Notes: generated by a model not told the origin, from the sequence alone. Numbered from the stretch's first letter, positions 17,459 through 27,381 are shown. The stretch is DNA of 64,000 nt from Gordonia hydrophobica NBRC 16057 (GCF_001592365.1 NZ_BCWU01000008.1:1-64000); one strand, 5' to 3'. Numbers and translations are program-made.

Positions 17459-17875
17459 TCAGGAGTTCAGAGCGGGAAACCAGAGAGCGATCTCACGTGC
17501 AGCAGACTCCGGCGAGTCCGATCCGTGAACGATGTTGAACTGGGTCTCGAGGGCGAAGTCACCGCGGATGGTGCCGGGCGTCGCCTTCTCGACCGGATCG
17601 GTGCCGCCGGCCAACTGACGGAAGGCGGCGATGGCGCGCGGCCCCTCCACGACGGCCGCGACGAGCGGGCCCGAAGTGATGAACTCGATCAGCGAACCGT
17701 AAAAGGGACGCTCGGCATGCTCGGCGTAGTGCCGGCCTGCGACGTCGTCGGTCACGGTGCGCAGTTCCAGCGCAGCCAAGTGCAGGCCCTTGCGCTCGAT
17801 GCGCGCGAGTACTTCGCCGACCAGTCCGCGCTGGACGCCGTCGGGCTTGATGAGGACGAGAGTCTGTTCAGTCAC
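17459..17875 (-). CDS. ndk: Nucleoside diphosphate kinase
   Basis: Transfers the gamma-phosphate of ATP to NDPs through a phosphohistidine. [21 protein letters not shown] opens the protein, [15 protein letters not shown] is conserved, and the active-site histidine lies in [16 protein letters not shown] near residue 117. Length is about 138 residues. The start is the GTG at 17875, which gives the normal N-terminus. A GTG 9 bp upstream (17884) is also possible. It is downstream of the secreted-protein gene and upstream of rne, as in mycobacteria. Confidence 0.96.
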   Translation of the reverse strand: MTEQTLVLIKPDGVQRGLVGEVLARIERKGLHLAALELRTVTDDVAGRHYAEHAERPFYGSLIEFITSGPLVAAVVEGPRAIAAFRQLAGGTDPVEKATPGTIRGDFALETQFNIVHGSDSPESAAREIALWFPALNS

Positions 17876-17938
17876 GGGAGACACTCTAATGGAGAGTCCC
17901 GCGCGGGTGCCGACGCAGGCCCGCGGCCGGGAACACCG

Positions 17939-18409
17939 CTACTTCGGGCAGTACTGCTTCTCGACGGCGTAGAAACCGTAGTTGAACAGACCACCGCTGC
18001 CGTCCGGGCCGTCGATGATGATCTGCAGGCAGGCACCGGGCGTGTCCTTGGCCGACTTCAGTTCACGTTCGAGGTTCGTCGCCATGCCGCGGTTGGCGTC
18101 CACATAGGCCGGCGGCACGGGCAGGTTCCGAATCACGTCGTCGGCGCCGCGGTCGTCGAGCCACAAGGTGGCCGAGCGGGTCGCGAGGTAGCCGAGCGCA
18201 CCGTCGGCCACCGGCATCGGAATGCTCGGTTCCGGGATGCCGTCGAGTTCGGGCTCACTCGAGGCGGACGGAGCTGCGGAACTGCTCGGCGCCGCTGTGG
18301 CGAGCGGGCCCACCGCAGCCATCGGCGCGACGACCGCGACGCCTGCCGCGATCACGCCGACTGCGGCCCATCGACGAGTCCGACCCAACACAGTGCTGCT
18401 GTTTCCCAT
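17939..18409 (-). CDS. Secreted protein of unknown function
   Basis: I do not recognise this 156-residue protein. It has an arginine-containing N-terminus (RTRRW), a hydrophobic stretch AAVGVIAAGVAVVAPMAAVG and a likely signal-peptidase site around ATAAP, so it is probably exported. A short Ser/Ala/Pro linker leads to a globular part (DGALGYLATRSATLWLDDRG). Two cysteines (GACLQ and QYCPK) could form a disulfide. It separates DUF4233 from ndk, which are adjacent in M. tuberculosis (Rv2446c-Rv2445c), so it looks like a lineage-specific insertion. Confidence 0.75.
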   Translation of the reverse strand: MGNSSTVLGRTRRWAAVGVIAAGVAVVAPMAAVGPLATAAPSSSAAPSASSEPELDGIPEPSIPMPVADGALGYLATRSATLWLDDRGADDVIRNLPVPPAYVDANRGMATNLERELKSAKDTPGACLQIIIDGPDGSGGLFNYGFYAVEKQYCPK

Positions 18410-18580
18410 ATCCCCACTTCTCGCGGTCTCGGTTCCCCGAACCGGTCTTCGCTTTCAGCGCCGCCTGCATGGCGCACGACACAACAATTCGTGAGTGTAA
18501 CCGAAAGTACCGAGGAAACCGACTCTCCCTCGCCGCCGTCGATCAGACGACAGACCCCAGGATACCGGGTGTCCCGGCCG

Positions 18581-18988
18581 CTACACGGGACGTTGTCCGA
18601 AGAGTCGTCCCTCCTCGATCCGCTTGGCGACGTCGCGCTTGATGTAGGCGATGTAGAGCCACACGCAGGCGAAGACGGCGCCGACCACGGCGATCGACCA
18701 GTGAAAGAAGCCGCCGCCGATCACGAACACCTGCATCACCAGGTTGATCTCCAGCGCACGAGGCGCCTTCTGCCGTCCGGACAACAGGATCAGCGCCAGC
18801 ACCACAACGCCCAGGTACAGTCCCGACGCCCACGTGACGCCGGTGTCGGTCAGCTTCGCGACGACGGGGAAGGCGAGCGCGACGACGATGACCTCGAGGA
18901 TCAAGGTGCCCGCCATGACACCGCGGAAACCCTTCCACGGGTCGGTGGTCGGCGGAGTGAACTGCCCCGCCGTGGGCTTCTCGGTCAT
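18581..18988 (-). CDS. DUF4233 membrane protein
   Basis: Small integral membrane protein of 135 residues with four predicted transmembrane segments: GVMAGTLILEVIVVALAF, WASGLYLGVVVLALILL, INLVMQVFVIGGGFF and WSIAVVGAVFACVWLYIAYI. It belongs to the actinobacterial DUF4233 family (Rv2446c-like), which is nearly always next to folC. Its start overlaps the folC stop by 4 bp. The function is unknown. Confidence 0.88.
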   Translation of the reverse strand: MTEKPTAGQFTPPTTDPWKGFRGVMAGTLILEVIVVALAFPVVAKLTDTGVTWASGLYLGVVVLALILLSGRQKAPRALEINLVMQVFVIGGGFFHWSIAVVGAVFACVWLYIAYIKRDVAKRIEEGRLFGQRPV

Positions 18989-20394
18989 GACGGCTCCTTG
19001 CCGAAGAGAGTGCGGGCGGCTCCGGCGGTGACCACGGAACCGGTGATGACAACGCCCGCGCCCGACACCGAACCGTCTTCAGCGGCTTCCTCGGCGAGGG
19101 CGATCGCGGCCTCGACCGCGTCGGGCAGGAACGGCTCGATGACCACGCGGTCTTCGCCGAAGACCTGGTTTGCGATGTCGGCGAGCACATCGGTGTCGAG
19201 GGCGCGCGGCGACCCGTTGTTCGTCAGGACCACCACGTCGAGCACGGGCTCCAACTCGGTCAGCACGCCGCGGGCGTCCTTGTCGCCCAACACGCCGACG
19301 ACGCCGACGAGGCGGCGGAAGTCGAACTCCGAAACCAGGGCTTGTGCGAGCGCGCGGGCGCCGTGCGGATTGTGCGCGGCGTCGATGAAGACGCTGGGCG
19401 CGCTGCGCAGCCGCTCCAGCCGACCAGGGCTGGCGACGGCAGCGAACCCGAGTCGGACGGCCTCCACGTCGAGTTGCCTGTCCGCGCCCGCACCGAAGAA
19501 GGCCTCCACCGCAGCCAGGGCCAGCGCCGCGTTCTGTGCCTGATGTGCGCCGTGCAGCGGAAGGAAGACCTCGTCGTACACGCCTCCGAGACCGCGGATC
19601 GTCAGCAGTTGGCCGCCGACGGCGGTCACCGACTCGACGACCGTGAACTCGGAGTCCTGCCGGGCGACGATGGTGCCCGCCTCGACCGACTCGCGCAGCA
19701 GGACGTCGGTCACCTCCGGTTGCTGCGGTGCGATCACGGTGATGGGGTCCATCGGGATCACGGCGTCGGAGGGGCCGGGCTTGATGATGCCCGCCTTCTC
19801 GCCTGCGATCGCCGACAGCGTGTCGCCGAGGTAGTCGGCATGGTCCAACGCGATGGGCGTGATCACCGTGACCTGCCCGTTGATCACATTGGTGGCGTCC
19901 CAGCGGCCGCCCATGCCCGTCTCGACGACGGCCACCTCGATCGGCGCTTCGGCGAACGCCGCGTAGGCGATCGCGGTGAGCACCTCGAACTTGCTCATCC
20001 GCGGTCCACCGCTCGCGGTCGACGAGTCGTCGACCATCGTGATGTACGGCTCGATGTCGCGGTACGTGTCGACGTACGTACGCGCGGGGATCGGATCGCC
20101 GTCGATCGCGATGCGTTCGGTCACCAGCTGCAAATGCGGGCTGGTGATGCGCCCGGTGCGCCGGTGGAAGGCCTGCAGCAGCGAGTCGATCATCCGCGTG
20201 ACCGACGTCTTGCCGTTGGTCCCGGCAACGTGGATCGCCGGGTAGGCGTGCTGCGGATTGCCGAGCAGTTCCATCAGCGCGTTGATACGCGTCAACGACG
20301 GCTCGATCTTGGTCTCCGGCCACCGCGTGTCGAGCTCGGCCTCCAGCGCGTGGAGGTCGGCGAGATCGTCGGCGGAGTCGGGTGCGCGGCTCAC
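18985..20394 (-). CDS. folC: Folylpolyglutamate/dihydrofolate synthase
   Basis: Adds glutamate to dihydropteroate and to reduced folates. The P-loop [19 protein letters not shown] is near residue 60, [16 protein letters not shown] follows, and [14 protein letters not shown] with [10 protein letters not shown] are standard Mur-ligase-family motifs. The C-terminal domain includes [18 protein letters not shown]. Length is 469 residues. It overlaps valS and DUF4233 by 4 bp at each end, so valS-folC-DUF4233 should be one transcript. Confidence 0.95.
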   Translation of the reverse strand: MSRAPDSADDLADLHALEAELDTRWPETKIEPSLTRINALMELLGNPQHAYPAIHVAGTNGKTSVTRMIDSLLQAFHRRTGRITSPHLQLVTERIAIDGDPIPARTYVDTYRDIEPYITMVDDSSTASGGPRMSKFEVLTAIAYAAFAEAPIEVAVVETGMGGRWDATNVINGQVTVITPIALDHADYLGDTLSAIAGEKAGIIKPGPSDAVIPMDPITVIAPQQPEVTDVLLRESVEAGTIVARQDSEFTVVESVTAVGGQLLTIRGLGGVYDEVFLPLHGAHQAQNAALALAAVEAFFGAGADRQLDVEAVRLGFAAVASPGRLERLRSAPSVFIDAAHNPHGARALAQALVSEFDFRRLVGVVGVLGDKDARGVLTELEPVLDVVVLTNNGSPRALDTDVLADIANQVFGEDRVVIEPFLPDAVEAAIALAEEAAEDGSVSGAGVVITGSVVTAGAARTLFGKEPS

Positions 20395-23084
20395 TGCTCG
20401 CCCAGCGCGACGAGCTTGGCCTTCAGCCGCTCCACTTCGGCGATCGCCAGTTCCTGTCGCGCCTTGATCTTCGTGACGACCGCCTCGGGGGCCTTGGCCA
20501 GGAACTGCTCGTTACCGAGCTTGCCGGTGGTGCCTGCGAGCTCCTTCTCCGCGGCCGCGAGATCCTTGGCGGCGCGCTTGCGCTCGGCCTCCACGTCGAC
20601 GGTGCCGGACGTGTCGATCGCGACCGTCGCCGTTCCCGACGACAAGCGCACCTCGACGGTGGCGGTGGCCGAGAAGCCCTCGTCGGCGGTCTCGAGCCGA
20701 GCCAGGGAGTCCAGGTAGGCGCGCTGATCGGTGAGTCCGACGGCGTCGAGCCCGTCGACGGTGGCCGCGACTCGCTGCCCCGGATTCAACCCCTGATCGC
20801 TGCGGAACCGGCGGACCTCGGTGATGAGCTTCTGCAGGTCGTCGATGCGGGTGGCCGCGACGGCGTCGCGCTCGGCTCCGGACGGGGCGGGCCACGGTGC
20901 GATCACGACCGATTCCTCGCCGGTCAGCGCCTTCCACAGCGTCTCGGTGACGAACGGCATCACCGGCGACAGAGCGCGCAGCAGCGGGTCCAGGACGTTG
21001 CCCAGCACCAGTCCGGTGCGGGTCGCGCGGTCACCGCCCTCGGCGACCTGCACCTTGGCCAGCTCGAGATACCAGTCGCAGACCTCGTCCCACGCGAAAT
21101 GGTAGAGCGCCTCGCAGGCCTTGGAGAACTCGTAGCTCTCGAACCCTTCGTCGACCAGCGTGAGGACCTGATCTAGGCGATCGAGGATCCAGCGGTCGGC
21201 GTCGGTCAACAGATCGCGCGCGGGCAGATCGTCGACCACCGCACCGTTCATCATGGCGAACTTGGTCGCGTTGAACAGTTTGGTCGCGAAGTTGCGCGAG
21301 GACTGCGCGTGCGATTCGCCGACGGAGATGTCGCTGCCCGGATTGGCGCCGCGAGCCAAGGTGAACCGCAGGGCGTCGGCGCCGAACCGCTCCACCCAGT
21401 CGAGCGGGTCGATGCCGTTGCCCTTCGACTTGCTCATCTTGCTGCCGTGCTCGTCACGGACCAGGCCGTGCAGGAAGACGTCGCCGAACGGGACGTGTGC
21501 CGAGCGGTCCGATTCGCCGTCGCGCTGATCGAACCCGGCCAGATCGAGTTTGCCGACGTACGTGCCGAACATCATCATCCGCGCCACCCAGAAGAACAGG
21601 ATGTCGTAGCCGGTGACCAGGACCGACGTCGGATAGAACTTCTCGATCTCGGCGGTGCTCTCCGGCCAGCCCATGGTCGAGAACGGCCAGAGACCGGAAC
21701 TGAACCAGGTGTCGAGGACGTCGGGATCCTGCTCCCAGCCCTCGGGCGCGGTCTCGTCCGGACCGAAGCACTCCACCTCGCCGTTCGGGCCGTACCAGAT
21801 CGGGATGCGATGACCCCACCACAACTGCCGCGAGATGGTCCAGTCGTGCATGTTGTCGACCCAGTCGAACCAGCGCGGTTCCTGGCTCGCCGGATGGATG
21901 ACGGTGTGGCCGTCGCGGACCGCGTCGCCCGCCGCCTTCGCGAGCGACTCCACGTTCACCCACCACTGCATGGACAGCCGCGGCTCGATCGGCTCGCCCG
22001 CACGCTCGGAATGGCCGACGCTGTGCAGGTACGGGCGGACTTCCTTGACGATGCGCCCCTGGTCCGCGAGCGCCTCGCGGACGGCCACGCGGGCGTCGAA
22101 GCGGTCGAGTCCGTCGAACTGCGTTCCGGTCCCCTCGATGGTCGCGGTGGCGTCCATGATGGTGATCATCGGGAGGCTGTGCCGCTGACCGATCGCGAAG
22201 TCGTTGGGGTCGTGCGCCGGCGTGATCTTGACGGCGCCGGAACCGAACTCGGGGTCCACGTAGTCATCGGCGATGACCGGGATCTTCCGATCCAGGAACG
22301 GGTGATCGAGTTCGACGCCGATGAGGTCGCGGTAGCGCTCGTCGTCGGGGTGCACGGCGATCGCGGTGTCGCCGAGCATCGTCTCCATCCGGGTGGTCGC
22401 GACGACGATGTGCGGCTGTGCGTCGTCGAGCGAGCCGTAGCGGAACGAGACCAGTTCGCCCTCCACGTCCTCGTACTTGACCTCGATGTCGGAGATCGCC
22501 GTCTGCTGCGCAGGCGACCAGTTGACCAGGCGCTCAGCGCGGTAGATGAGGCCGTCGTCGTACATCTTCTTGAAGATGGTCTGCACCGCGCGGGAGAGCC
22601 CCTCGTCCATGGTGAAGCGGTCGCGGCTCCAGTCCACGCCGTCGCCGAGTCGACGCATCTGACCCGCGATGGTGCCGCCGGACTCAGCCTTCCACTGCCA
22701 GACCCGCTCGATGAACGCCTCGCGGCCCAGCTCTTCGCGGGTGACGCCTTCGGCGGCGAGCTGCTTCTCGACGATGGTCTGCGTGGCGATGCCCGCGTGG
22801 TCCATGCCCGGCAGCCACAGCACCTCGTAGCCCTGCATCCGCTTGCGTCGCGTCAACGTGTCCATCAGCGTGTGGTCGAGTGCGTGGCCCATGTGCAGGG
22901 AGCCGGTGACGTTCGGCGGCGGCAGCACGATGGAGTAGCCGGGCTTGTCGCTCGCGGCGTCCGCGGTGAAGTAGCCGGCGTCGACCCACCCCTGATACAG
23001 GTCGGCTTCGACGGTTCCGGGGTCCCAGTTCTTTCCGAGTCCGTCGGCGGGGTTCTGTGTTTCACGGGATGCAGCACTGGTCAC
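20391..23084 (-). CDS. valS: Valyl-tRNA synthetase
   Basis: Class I aminoacyl-tRNA synthetase that charges tRNA-Val. The HIGH-type motif is in [20 protein letters not shown] near residue 57, and KMSKS is intact in [17 protein letters not shown] near residue 550. The editing domain ([19 protein letters not shown]) and a C-terminal coiled coil ([18 protein letters not shown]) are present. I placed the start at the GTG at 23084 ([10 protein letters not shown]), about 897 residues. The frame is open to 23105. No T-box leader is seen. Confidence 0.96.
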   Translation of the reverse strand: MTSAASRETQNPADGLGKNWDPGTVEADLYQGWVDAGYFTADAASDKPGYSIVLPPPNVTGSLHMGHALDHTLMDTLTRRKRMQGYEVLWLPGMDHAGIATQTIVEKQLAAEGVTREELGREAFIERVWQWKAESGGTIAGQMRRLGDGVDWSRDRFTMDEGLSRAVQTIFKKMYDDGLIYRAERLVNWSPAQQTAISDIEVKYEDVEGELVSFRYGSLDDAQPHIVVATTRMETMLGDTAIAVHPDDERYRDLIGVELDHPFLDRKIPVIADDYVDPEFGSGAVKITPAHDPNDFAIGQRHSLPMITIMDATATIEGTGTQFDGLDRFDARVAVREALADQGRIVKEVRPYLHSVGHSERAGEPIEPRLSMQWWVNVESLAKAAGDAVRDGHTVIHPASQEPRWFDWVDNMHDWTISRQLWWGHRIPIWYGPNGEVECFGPDETAPEGWEQDPDVLDTWFSSGLWPFSTMGWPESTAEIEKFYPTSVLVTGYDILFFWVARMMMFGTYVGKLDLAGFDQRDGESDRSAHVPFGDVFLHGLVRDEHGSKMSKSKGNGIDPLDWVERFGADALRFTLARGANPGSDISVGESHAQSSRNFATKLFNATKFAMMNGAVVDDLPARDLLTDADRWILDRLDQVLTLVDEGFESYEFSKACEALYHFAWDEVCDWYLELAKVQVAEGGDRATRTGLVLGNVLDPLLRALSPVMPFVTETLWKALTGEESVVIAPWPAPSGAERDAVAATRIDDLQKLITEVRRFRSDQGLNPGQRVAATVDGLDAVGLTDQRAYLDSLARLETADEGFSATATVEVRLSSGTATVAIDTSGTVDVEAERKRAAKDLAAAEKELAGTTGKLGNEQFLAKAPEAVVTKIKARQELAIAEVERLKAKLVALGEQ

Positions 23085-23206
23085 GCGGACAATTCTAGAG
23101 AACACCTCGATCGGCGTTCACCTGCGCATCGCCGCGCGCGTCCCCGTCGACTGAACATCCGCGGTCGCGGTGATCCAGGCCACCTCCGCCGATCGACGAA
23201 ACCGAG

Positions 23207-23662
23207 TCAGGCGGGCTGGTCCAACCGCTCGGCGAGGGCGCCCAGTGCGGGCACTGCGGCATCGATCGCGGCGCGCTGATCCGCGGTCAGACCCGCGAGG
23301 GCCGCCGAGATCCGACGCTCGTTCGCCTGCGTCCACGCGCGCAGCCGCTCCCGACCCTCGTCGGTGAGCACCACCATCACCGCTCGCTTGTCTTCCGGCA
23401 CGGTTTCGCGGGTCACGAGTCCCGCCTTCAGCATCTGGTTGACCAGGGTGCTGACGGTGTTCACCGCCATGCGGTGCTTACGCGCCAGATCGCCGATCCG
23501 CAGTCCCGGCTCCCGATCCAACCGCTGCAGGAACTCCACCTGCGCCATCGGCAGGGATTCCCAGGCGAACTCCTCGCGGACGCTCGACCGCAGCGAGCGC
23601 CTCAATTGAGTGATGGCGGCGGTCAGCGCCCACGCGGTATCGCCTGAGGTCGAGTCGGTCAT
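23207..23662 (-). CDS. MarR-family transcriptional regulator
   Basis: Winged-helix regulator of about 151 residues. LPMAQVEFLQRLDREPGLRI leads into the recognition region DLARKHRMAVNTVSTLVNQMLKAGLVTRE, and the wing DKRAVMVVLTDEGRERL is typical. The start MTDSTSGDTAW at 23662 gives the normal length. The frame is open much further upstream without family similarity. It is divergent from the two DUF202 genes, and a near-perfect palindrome 10 bp upstream is probably its own operator. Confidence 0.93.
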   Translation of the reverse strand: MTDSTSGDTAWALTAAITQLRRSLRSSVREEFAWESLPMAQVEFLQRLDREPGLRIGDLARKHRMAVNTVSTLVNQMLKAGLVTRETVPEDKRAVMVVLTDEGRERLRAWTQANERRISAALAGLTADQRAAIDAAVPALGALAERLDQPA

Positions 23663-23669
23663 GTAATCT

Positions 23670-23686
23670 ACTTCTGTAACAGAACT
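23670..23686. promoter_or_regulatory. Candidate MarR operator
   Basis: TTCTGT-A-ACAGAA (23672-23684) is a perfect 6-1-6 palindrome, and the flanks extend it to 17 bp with one mismatch. It lies in the 81-bp divergent region between marR and the DUF202 genes, where a dimer could repress both directions. Confidence 0.55.
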
Positions 23687-23743
23687 AATTCGGTCGGAGT
23701 TAGGCCGTCGGCGCACGTCGCGCCAGTCCACAGAGTTGAGGCA

Positions 23744-24133
23744 ATGAGCACCACACCTCCGAAACGTCGGCCGCACGCAGTCTACTCGGTCGGTGACGAG
23801 CCCGATGTCCGGTTCTCCCTCGCCAATGAACGCACCGCCCTCGCCTGGGTCCGCACCGCACTCGCCCTCATCGCTGGCGGAATCACGCTCACGACTGTCG
23901 CGAGCCTGACGTCGTCGCCATTGATCGTGCACATCCTGTCGATCGTCGCGTGCGTCGCAGGCGGCGTGCTCGCGGTGGTCGCACTCCTGTCCTGGCAACG
24001 GAACGAGCGAGCACTTCGGCTCAATCAGCCGCTCCCGCCGCCGCTCCCGCTGCCCTGGTTGGTCGCAGGCATCGCGATCGCCGCCATCGGTCTGATCGTC
24101 TTCGCGGTGATCGCGATCATCGGCGCCGCATGA
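23744..24133 (+). CDS. DUF202/YidH-family membrane protein
   Basis: Small membrane protein of 129 residues. The family N-terminus is DVRFSLANERTALAWVRTALALIAGG at about residues 24-49. Transmembrane segments follow at ALALIAGGITLTTVASL, IVHILSIVACVAGGVLAVVALL and LVAGIAIAAIGLIVFAVIAII. It overlaps the second DUF202 gene by 4 bp, and the divergent MarR probably regulates the pair. The function of the family is not established. Confidence 0.9.
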   Translation: MSTTPPKRRPHAVYSVGDEPDVRFSLANERTALAWVRTALALIAGGITLTTVASLTSSPLIVHILSIVACVAGGVLAVVALLSWQRNERALRLNQPLPPPLPLPWLVAGIAIAAIGLIVFAVIAIIGAA

Positions 24134-24441
24134 CCGGCGATCCCGGACTTCAGCCCCAGCGCACCGCCCTGGCATGGCAGCGCACCGGCCTGGGCGTTCT
24201 CATCACCGCCGGGGCCGCAGGCATCGCTGCGCTGCGCCACGGCTTTCCCCTATGGGCGCTCATCACGCTTCTCTGCGGCCTGCTGATCTGCTACGTCGCC
24301 GTGCGGCACTTCCCCAAGGGCCCCGACCGCGACGTCGGGACCGACTCCATCTGGACGTCGATGACCGCGACCGTCGCCGTCGTCGTGGCAACGTCGCTCG
24401 CCGGCACCGTCCTCGCCGTCGCCGGAACCTTCTCGGCCTGA
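24130..24441 (+). CDS. DUF202-family membrane protein, second copy
   Basis: 103-residue protein starting MTGDPGLQPQ at an ATG that overlaps the previous stop. It carries the same DUF202 hallmark in shorter form, PQRTALAWQRTGLGVLITAG, then hydrophobic segments GIAALRHGFPLWALITLLCGLLICYVAV and TATVAVVVATSLAGTVLAVAG. Paired YidH and DUF202 genes are common in Mycobacteriales and the two may form a hetero-oligomer, which is inference. Confidence 0.88.
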   Translation: MTGDPGLQPQRTALAWQRTGLGVLITAGAAGIAALRHGFPLWALITLLCGLLICYVAVRHFPKGPDRDVGTDSIWTSMTATVAVVVATSLAGTVLAVAGTFSA

Positions 24442-24458
24442 TCGGACGACGCGCGCAG

Positions 24459-25070
24459 TCAGGATGCTCGCGAGATCCGCAGCCGGTGCAGGTCCTCGGG
24501 TGCATCCACGTTCGCGAGCCACTCCGGATCGGAGACGCCGACGCGGTGAGTCACCAACGCATCGAGGGCCGCGACCATCCGCAGTTCGCCGCCCGCGACC
24601 AGTTCGGCGAGCCGATCGGCCACCCGCGTCCGGTAGATGCCGGCCATCGGGTGGTCGCGGCCCATGTCGTTGGCGACGACAGCGTCGGCCGACTCGGCGA
24701 GTCCGTCCATAAGTTCATCGATCAAGCCGGTGTCCACCAGCGGCATGTCGGTGGCGCACACGAAGGCCGCCTCGGCACCGGCCTTCTCCGCGGCGCGCAA
24801 CGCCTCGACCAGTCCGCCGAGCGGCCCACTCCCGGCCTTCTCTGTCGTCACCCACTGCAGATCGGTCTCATCCGCCAGATCGAGGTACGCCTGCGAGGTC
24901 AACGGTGCTGCGACCAGCACCGGATCGCAGCGGGAACTGATGGTCCATGCGATCTTCGACAACATCGGAACGCCGTCCCATTCCAGCGCCGCTTTGTCTT
25001 GTCCCATGCGGCGAGAGCGCCCGCCCGCGAGAATGATTCCGGCCAGTTTCTTCTCACCCGTGCTCGTCAT
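24459..25070 (-). CDS. mobA: Molybdenum cofactor guanylyltransferase
   Basis: Joins GMP to molybdopterin to give the bis-MGD cofactor. The nucleotidyltransferase motif is ILAGGRSRRMGQDKAALEWDG near residues 14-34. FVCATDMPLVDTGLIDELMD carries the metal-binding aspartate. Length is 203 residues. The nitrate reductase at 57354 needs this type of cofactor, so the two act together although they are far apart. It stands alone, tail to tail with the DUF202 genes. Confidence 0.9.
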   Translation of the reverse strand: MTSTGEKKLAGIILAGGRSRRMGQDKAALEWDGVPMLSKIAWTISSRCDPVLVAAPLTSQAYLDLADETDLQWVTTEKAGSGPLGGLVEALRAAEKAGAEAAFVCATDMPLVDTGLIDELMDGLAESADAVVANDMGRDHPMAGIYRTRVADRLAELVAGGELRMVAALDALVTHRVGVSDPEWLANVDAPEDLHRLRISRAS

Positions 25071-25137
25071 GCGCTCAGTGTGACAAAGACTGCCGCAGAC
25101 CGGGCCGGAGTTGACGCAACCCGATCGTCAGACCACG

Positions 25138-25204
25138 AAACGCCCTGGGCGTCGAACTTCGCTCAGGGTTGAAGCCTGCGCGAACGTCGACGCTCAGGGC
25201 GTTT
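25138..25204. repeat. 67-nt palindromic repeat, copy 1
   Basis: Terminal arms AAACGCCCTGGGCGTCGA (25138-25155) and TCGACGCTCAGGGCGTTT (25187-25204) are inverted repeats with one mismatch. The centre holds a nested TTCGCTCAGG/CCTGCGCGAA pair. It is a direct-orientation copy of 25844-25910. It lies just before the remains of an AbiEi-like gene. Confidence 0.85.
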
Positions 25205-25830
25205 TGCGCCAAGCCTGGAGCGACCGGCGGCCGCCGCACTCGACAACGCCACGTCCATGTCGGACTCCCCGACGACGAAGTCGTCATCGTCGACGGCCTG
25301 CCCGTGGCGTCCGTGGCGAGGACGGCCGTCGACGTGGCGGCGGCGAGTGACTTCGCGGCAGCGCTCACGGCGCTGGACAGTGCTCTCCGCCTCGGCGTCA
25401 CGCACGACGAGCTCGTCGAGATCGCCGAACGGCACCGCCTGCGCGGCATCGCGATGGTCAGGCACGCGCTCCGGTACGCCAGCGGCCTCGCAGCCAACCC
25501 CGGCGAATCGTGGAGCCGCGCCCAGATCATCGAGGCCCGACTGCCCGCGGCCGTTCTCCAACGCCACTACGTGTTGTTCGACGGATCGAGCGTCTATCCC
25601 GACTTCGACTGGGCGGCCGCCTGGTCGGCGAGTTCGACGGTCTCCGCAAGTACTGCCGCGACATCCGCCCCGGCGAGAAGGTCGAGGACGTCGTCGTCCG
25701 GGAGAAGCTCCGGGAGGACGCCCTGCGCGAGATCGTCGACGACGTGGTCCGGTGGATCTGGCGCGACCTCGAGGAACGGACGATGGTCCCGAAAGTGATG
25801 CGGAAGATGCAGCGTCTCGGCCTCGCCTGA
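25205..25830 (+). pseudogene. Frameshifted, 5'-truncated AbiEi/DUF559-like gene
   Basis: Remnant of the actinobacterial family often annotated as AbiEi-type antitoxin or DUF559 protein, normally about 280-320 residues. Homologous sequence begins near HVHVGLPDDEVVIVDGLPV and runs through ASVARTAVDVAAASDFAAAL to SVYPDFDW. Then it jumps frame at about 25610-25616 to GRLVGEFDGLRKYCRDIRPG and ends DLEERTMVPKVMRKMQRLGLA at 25830. A single lost base in the run after GACTGGGC explains the shift. The N-terminal winged-helix part is missing, and repeat copy 1 replaces it. No partner toxin gene is adjacent. Confidence 0.75.
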
Positions 25831-25843
25831 CCTTCGCGCACGG

Positions 25844-25910
25844 AAACGCCCTGGGCGTCGAAGAACGCTCACACTTGAAGTCTGTGCGAACGTCGACGCC
25901 CAGGGCGTTT
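25844..25910. repeat. 67-nt palindromic repeat, copy 2
   Basis: Terminal arms AAACGCCCTGGGCGTCGA (25844-25861) and TCGACGCCCAGGGCGTTT (25893-25910) are perfect 18-bp inverted repeats. The centre has a weaker CTCACA/TGTGCG pair. It is the same length as copy 1 and starts 13 bp after the pseudogene stop, 23 bp before the clpX stop. Confidence 0.85.
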
Positions 25911-25933
25911 GTCGATGGATCGCTGGAGCAGGC

Positions 25934-27220
25934 CTACGCCGACTTCTCCCGCGGCCCGTTGTCCTCGTTCCGCGGAACGATGGTCGGCAACACGTTGTCG
26001 CGCACGGTCTCGCCGGTGACGACCACCTTGGCGACGTCGTCGCGGCTCGGGATGTCGTACATCACGGGAAGGAGGACCTCCTCCATGATCGCGCGGAGAC
26101 CGCGAGCACCGGTGCCCCGGTGGATCGCCTGGTCGGCGACGGCCTCGAGCGCGTCCTGGGTGAACTCCAGTTCCACGCTGTCCATGTCGAACAAGCGAAC
26201 GTACTGCTTGACGAGCGCGTTCTTCGGCTCGGACAGGATCGAGACCAGCGCCTCCTTGTCGAGGCTGGTGACCGACGCGACCATCGGCAGCCGGCCGATG
26301 AACTCGGGGATCAGACCGAACTTGATCAGGTCCTCGGGCATCACCTCGGCGAAGTGATCGACCGTCTCGGCCTTGTCCTTGCTGGGGACCTCGTTGCCGA
26401 AGCCGATCCCGCGCTTGCCGATGCGCTCGTCCACGACCTTCTCCAGACCCGCGAAGGCGCCCGCGACGATGAACAGCACGTTCGTCGTGTCGATCTGGAT
26501 GAACTCCTGGTGCGGATGCTTGCGTCCGCCCTGCGGCGGAACACTGGCCTGCGTACCCTCCAGGATCTTCAGCAGCGCCTGCTGAACGCCCTCGCCCGAC
26601 ACGTCACGCGTGATCGACGGGTTCTCGCTCTTGCGGGCGATCTTGTCGACCTCGTCGATGTAGATGATGCCGGTCTCGGCACGCTTGACGTCGTAGTCCG
26701 CGGCCTGGATCAACTTGAGGAGGATGTTCTCGACGTCCTCGCCCACATAGCCGGCCTCGGTCAGCGCAGTGGCATCGGCGATGGCGAACGGAACGTTCAG
26801 CATCTTCGCGAGCGTCTGTGCCAGGTAGGTCTTGCCGCAGCCGGTGGGGCCGAGCATCAAGATGTTCGACTTCGCGAGTTCGACGATCTCGCCGCCGGGC
26901 GCACGCTTGTCGCTCTTCTTCTCTCCCGCCTGAATGCGCTTGTAGTGGTTGTACACGGCCACCGCGAGGGTGCGCTTGGCCGTGTCCTGTCCCACCACGT
27001 AGTTGTCCAGGAAGTCGCGGATCTCAGCGGGCTTGGGAAGCTCGTCTAGCTTCACGTCGCTGGACTCGGCGAGTTCCTCTTCGATGATCTCGTTGCAGAG
27101 GTCGATGCACTCGTCACAGATGTACACACCCGGACCGGCAATGAGCTTCTTGACCTGCTTCTGGCTCTTGCCGCAGAACGAGCACTTCAGGAGGTCACCG
27201 CCGTCTCCCATACGCGCCAT
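25934..27220 (-). CDS. clpX: ATP-dependent Clp protease ATP-binding subunit ClpX
   Basis: AAA+ unfoldase that feeds substrates to ClpP1P2. The N-terminal zinc finger is KCSFCGKS with CDECIDLC. The Walker A is [17 protein letters not shown] near residue 120, Walker [11 protein letters not shown], and the sensor and pore segments are intact, including [13 protein letters not shown]. Length is 428 residues from [11 protein letters not shown]. It lies 161 bp downstream of clpP2 on the same strand, the usual mycobacterial arrangement in which it may have its own promoter. Confidence 0.97.
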   Translation of the reverse strand: MARMGDGGDLLKCSFCGKSQKQVKKLIAGPGVYICDECIDLCNEIIEEELAESSDVKLDELPKPAEIRDFLDNYVVGQDTAKRTLAVAVYNHYKRIQAGEKKSDKRAPGGEIVELAKSNILMLGPTGCGKTYLAQTLAKMLNVPFAIADATALTEAGYVGEDVENILLKLIQAADYDVKRAETGIIYIDEVDKIARKSENPSITRDVSGEGVQQALLKILEGTQASVPPQGGRKHPHQEFIQIDTTNVLFIVAGAFAGLEKVVDERIGKRGIGFGNEVPSKDKAETVDHFAEVMPEDLIKFGLIPEFIGRLPMVASVTSLDKEALVSILSEPKNALVKQYVRLFDMDSVELEFTQDALEAVADQAIHRGTGARGLRAIMEEVLLPVMYDIPSRDDVAKVVVTGETVRDNVLPTIVPRNEDNGPREKSA

Positions 27221-27381
27221 GTGGCTGCACCTACTTCCCTATCTGCGAACTACCTCGACGGTACCCGCGCCCACTGTCTTCGACGAGCCGAAATGCGGCA
27301 AACACTGAGATTAAAGGCCGACGGCGTCGAACCAGGCATCTGTGCCCGGGCGTGTCGACGACGTCGGCCCCAACGCCCTCG

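Noticed and set aside
17213-19543. 776-codon plus-strand frame across ndk, the secreted gene, DUF4233 and folC
   Set aside because: It spans three intergenic gaps and four genes on the other strand. Its composition changes at each and no motif is seen.
23085-23206. T-box riboswitch before valS
   Set aside because: Only about 120 bp separate valS from marR. No specifier stem or T-box consensus is visible, and a T-box is not expected for valS in this order.
23207-24175. 322-residue version of the MarR gene
   Set aside because: The upstream part runs antisense through the two DUF202 genes. The MarR fold starts at 23662.
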